Shown: piece by piece, positions 61,830 through 64,000 of the stretch | Layout of the letters: the number at the start of each line of letters is the position of its first letter | Numbering within the stretch: position 1 is the first letter of the stretch | Source of the DNA: Pseudomonadota bacterium | Lineage (GTDB): Bacteria > Pseudomonadota > Gammaproteobacteria > Burkholderiales > SG8-39 | NCBI GenBank assembly: GCA_947455195.1 | Contig: CANGMI010000001.1 | Location: forward strand, 558,001 to 622,000 | Direction: 5' to 3' | DNA: 64,000 nucleotides | Notes under the pieces: model-generated | Database searches by the model: none | Seen by the model: the letters and a program-made list of their open reading frames with translations, nothing else | Told to the model about the DNA's origin: nothing | Made by a program: the position numbers and the translations under genes

Positions 61830-64000
61830 TCGGTCGGCGGGGGCGCCCACTGCTCCAGCACGGCCTCGATCGAGGCTCGCTCGAGCGGCTTGACGAGCAC
61901 CGCATTCATGCCGGCTGCCAGACAGGCCGCATGATCGGAAGCCGATGCGTTGGCGGTCATGGCGATGATGGGCAACTGATCGGCACCACAGTCGGGAAGC
62001 GCGCGGATGCGCCGCGCCGCCTCCAGGCCGTCGACGCGCGGCATCTGCATGTCCATGAAGACCAGTTCCGGACGCTGGCGCGTCACCCCCTCGACCGCAG
62101 CCTCGCCATCGCCCGCCAGAGTCACCACACACCCGAGCCGTTCGAGCATCCGGCGCACCAGCAACTGATTGACCTCGTGGTCTTCGGCCACCAGCACCTG
62201 ACAGCCCGACGATACCCTCGCCAGCGCAAGCGCATGAGCCCCGCTCGCCGCCGCGAGGGGGGCATCGGGGTCGAGCAGGCGCGCGATGGCCTCGATGAAG
62301 GTGCGCGACTTGAGCGGCGTGGGCACGATCTGATCAACGCCCCCCCGCACCACTGACAGACGCACCTGGGGCAGTGCCGAGAGGAGCAGCACCTTCGCCC
62401 GTTGCCCCCCTCTTGTCGCGCGCAGTCGCTCGATGGCTGCGACAAGGTCGGGATGCTCGTCCATGCCACCCGCCGCGATGAGATCCACGTCGTGCGCGGC
62501 ATCGGCTGCATCGCAGGTATCGGCACGCCTCACCTGCATGCCGGCTGCGCGGGCCCACTGGGCCAGGCTGTCGCCCGCGTCCTCGTTCGGGTGAACCAGC
62601 AGCATCGATCGGCCAACCAGCGAGGGCACGGGCGCCGGGCGCTCGAGGCCCCGCTCACCCTTGAGTTCGCCCAGCACGAAACGGAAGCGGAAGTGCGACC
62701 CTGCCCCCGGAGTCGATTCGGCCGTGACATCGCCCGCCATCATGCGGGCAAGCCGACGACAGATGGCCAGACCGAGGCCCGTGCCACCATAACGGCGGGT
62801 GGTCGAGGAGTCGGCCTGGGTGAAGGGTTCGAACAGATGCTCGATGCGCTCCGGATCGATGCCAATGCCCGTATCACTCACCACACAATCAAGCACGATA
62901 CGACCCGCGCTGCGCGATACGAGGCGCACGCGGGCAAGCACCTGCCCCTTCTCGGTAAACTTGATCGCGTTGGTGAGAAGGTTCAGGAGCACCTGACGGA
63001 CGCGCAGCAGATCGCCCACCAGGCGTACCGGCACCGCCGGGTCGATCCCGTAGAGCAGCTCGAGCCCCTTCTCGCGCGCCCGTTCAGCGAGGATGTCGAT
63101 GGCATCCTCGAAGGCCCGCTCGAGCCGGAACGGCGCCGACTCCAGTTCGAGTCGTGCTGCATCGACCTTCGAGAAATCGAGAACATCGCTGATGAGGGCC
63201 AGCAGGTTCTCGCCCGATGCGCGGATGATGCGGGCGTACTCCTGCTGCTCGGGCGACAGTGGCGTGTCGAGCAGAAGCGAAGTGGTGGCGATGACGCCAT
63301 TGAGCGGGGTCCGGATCTCGTGACTGATGGTGGCGAGAAACTCCGACTTCGCACGCGCAACCTCAACGGCGCGCCGGTGCGTCTTCTGCAACAGTTTCTC
63401 CCGACTGACACGGTCACTCACGTTGGTCGCGCTGCCCAGCGCACCTTGCGCACGCCCTCGGGCATCACGAATGGCGGTTGCCGTCACTTCGAGAACGATC
63501 CGCTTCCCGGTACCGGAGCGCCAACGCGATTGCTGCTCCCAGACGCCGCTGCTGTGAAGCAGTTCCTCGAAGGTTACAGAGGCCCGATTCGGGTCACGTT
63601 CGGCCAGAAAATCAAGAAAATGGTGACCGATCATCGCCTCGGGTTCGCGCCCCAGAACCGCCAGCGCGCCGCGCCGGTTGACGAAGGTGATGTGGCCGCT
63701 GACATCGACCATCCAGATGAGATGATTCGATGTCTCCACCAGCTCACGATAGTGACGCTCGCGCGATCCGAGCGCGCGCTCATCGGCCTTTCGCGCCGAG
63801 ATGTCGTCAATCGTTCCCACGAAACGAACCGGCACACCGCGCTCGTCGCGCTCGGTCGTCGCCCGTCCGTGAACCCAGAGATAGCGCCCGTCGCCGCACC
63901 GCAGACGGTACTCATGGTCAAAGGGCATGCCCTCATCCAGATGTTCACGCTGCGCCTCGCGCATGCGCGCCTGGTCGGCCGGATGCAGTCCATCATCGAA
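61799..64000 (-). CDS. Hybrid sensor histidine kinase / response regulator, N-terminus cut by window
   Basis: At least 733 residues; the frame stays open past the right edge. Order: end of a PAS/PAC domain ([17 protein letters not shown]), a second PAS ([20 protein letters not shown]), the dimerisation domain with the phospho-accepting His in [11 protein letters not shown], an ATPase domain ([26 protein letters not shown]), a receiver-like region without the usual Asp (about 62270-62650), and a true receiver with the phospho-Asp in VFMDMQMP. No membrane segment is seen in this part. It resembles BarA/TorS-type hybrids but lacks a C-terminal Hpt domain. Signal unknown. Confidence 0.92.
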   Translation of the reverse strand, partial: FDDGLHPADQARMREAQREHLDEGMPFDHEYRLRCGDGRYLWVHGRATTERDERGVPVRFVGTIDDISARKADERALGSRERHYRELVETSNHLIWMVDVSGHITFVNRRGALAVLGREPEAMIGHHFLDFLAERDPNRASVTFEELLHSSGVWEQQSRWRSGTGKRIVLEVTATAIRDARGRAQGALGSATNVSDRVSREKLLQKTHRRAVEVARAKSEFLATISHEIRTPLNGVIATTSLLLDTPLSPEQQEYARIIRASGENLLALISDVLDFSKVDAARLELESAPFRLERAFEDAIDILAERAREKGLELLYGIDPAVPVRLVGDLLRVRQVLLNLLTNAIKFTEKGQVLARVRLVSRSAGRIVLDCVVSDTGIGIDPERIEHLFEPFTQADSSTTRRYGGTGLGLAICRRLARMMAGDVTAESTPGAGSHFRFRFVLGELKGERGLERPAPVPSLVGRSMLLVHPNEDAGDSLAQWARAAGMQVRRADTCDAADAAHDVDLIAAGGMDEHPDLVAAIERLRATRGGQRAKVLLLSALPQVRLSVVRGGVDQIVPTPLKSRTFIEAIARLLDPDAPLAAASGAHALALARVSSGCQVLVAEDHEVNQLLVRRMLERLGCVVTLAGDGEAAVEGVTRQRPELVFMDMQMPRVDGLEAARRIRALPDCGADQLPIIAMTANASASDHAACLAAGMNAVLVKPLERASIEAVLEQWAPPPTDQPGGGVVRS

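Overview
The window looks like a contiguous stretch of chromosome from a GC-rich betaproteobacterium, most likely order Burkholderiales. This rests on gene order that I know to be conserved there (ribF-ileS-lspA-ispH; mog-darP divergent from pmbA; murJ/rpsT/DUF3579/arg genes; folE2 / dxs-ispA-xseB divergent from a Rieske oxygenase), on Bug-type (TctC) solute receptors, and on a strong G/C bias at third codon positions. I see no rRNA, insertion sequence, phage gene, integrase or CRISPR array. Genes are tightly packed, many joined by 4-base ATGA/GTGA overlaps, and no gene-free stretch exceeds 300 bases.

Layout. 0-2.65 kb: minus-strand ABC importer (ATPase and two permeases) leading into the start of a hydantoinase A gene that runs off the left edge. 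2.8-7 kb: molybdenum-cofactor operon fdhD-mobA-moeA, translationally coupled to a membrane-anchored TAXI-type binding protein. 7.1-8.2 kb: two small genes (lipocalin-like; DUF1080 lipoprotein). 8.2-13.8 kb: minus-strand chain of an ABC-F ATPase, an orphan molybdenum hydroxylase large subunit and a Bug receptor. 14-18.9 kb: a ThDP-dependent enzyme and a TRAP importer whose receptor gene faces its two membrane genes. 19-24.7 kb: ribF, ileS, lspA, ispH and tRNA-Thr(CGT). 24.7-28.8 kb: a ten-TPR GT41 glycosyltransferase, a TonB-like protein and a divergent Irr-like Fur regulator. 28.8-37.2 kb: type IV pilus minor pilin/adhesin operon pilE-fimT-pilV-pilW-pilX-pilY1. 37.4-42.6 kb: mog, darP, pmbA, murJ, rpsT, DUF3579. 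42.8-46.9 kb: argD-argF-argG plus a hydratase. 46.9-50.8 kb: puuE (minus) and uraD, a BMP-family lipoprotein and an MFS carrier (plus). 50.8-54.2 kb: yajQ, a glyoxalase II, a CinA-like protein and a retropepsin-like protease. 54.3-58.3 kb: folE2, then dxs-ispA-xseB. 58.5-64 kb: Rieske oxygenase, sulfurtransferase, thyA, folA, and a hybrid histidine kinase that runs off the right edge.

How the parts may work together. The molybdenum-cofactor genes (fdhD, mobA, moeA, and mog 34 kb away) would support a formate dehydrogenase not seen here and possibly the hydroxylase at 9.4-11.8 kb. The TRAP receptor resembles the 2-oxo-acid-binding TakP group and sits beside a ThDP enzyme, which suggests a 2-oxo-acid uptake and decarboxylation unit. 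UraD and PuuE are consecutive steps of ureide (uric acid) breakdown. Dxs, IspA and IspH belong to isoprenoid synthesis; FolE2, ThyA and FolA to folate and thymidylate metabolism.

I did not find a self-evidently new defence or mobile system. The points most worth a second look are the split TRAP/ThDP locus, the hydroxylase subunit without partners, the Irr-like regulator with an insertion facing a TonB-like gene, the GT41 enzyme near the pilus operon, and the CinA-like protein with a degenerate catalytic domain. All functions are inferred from sequence reading alone.
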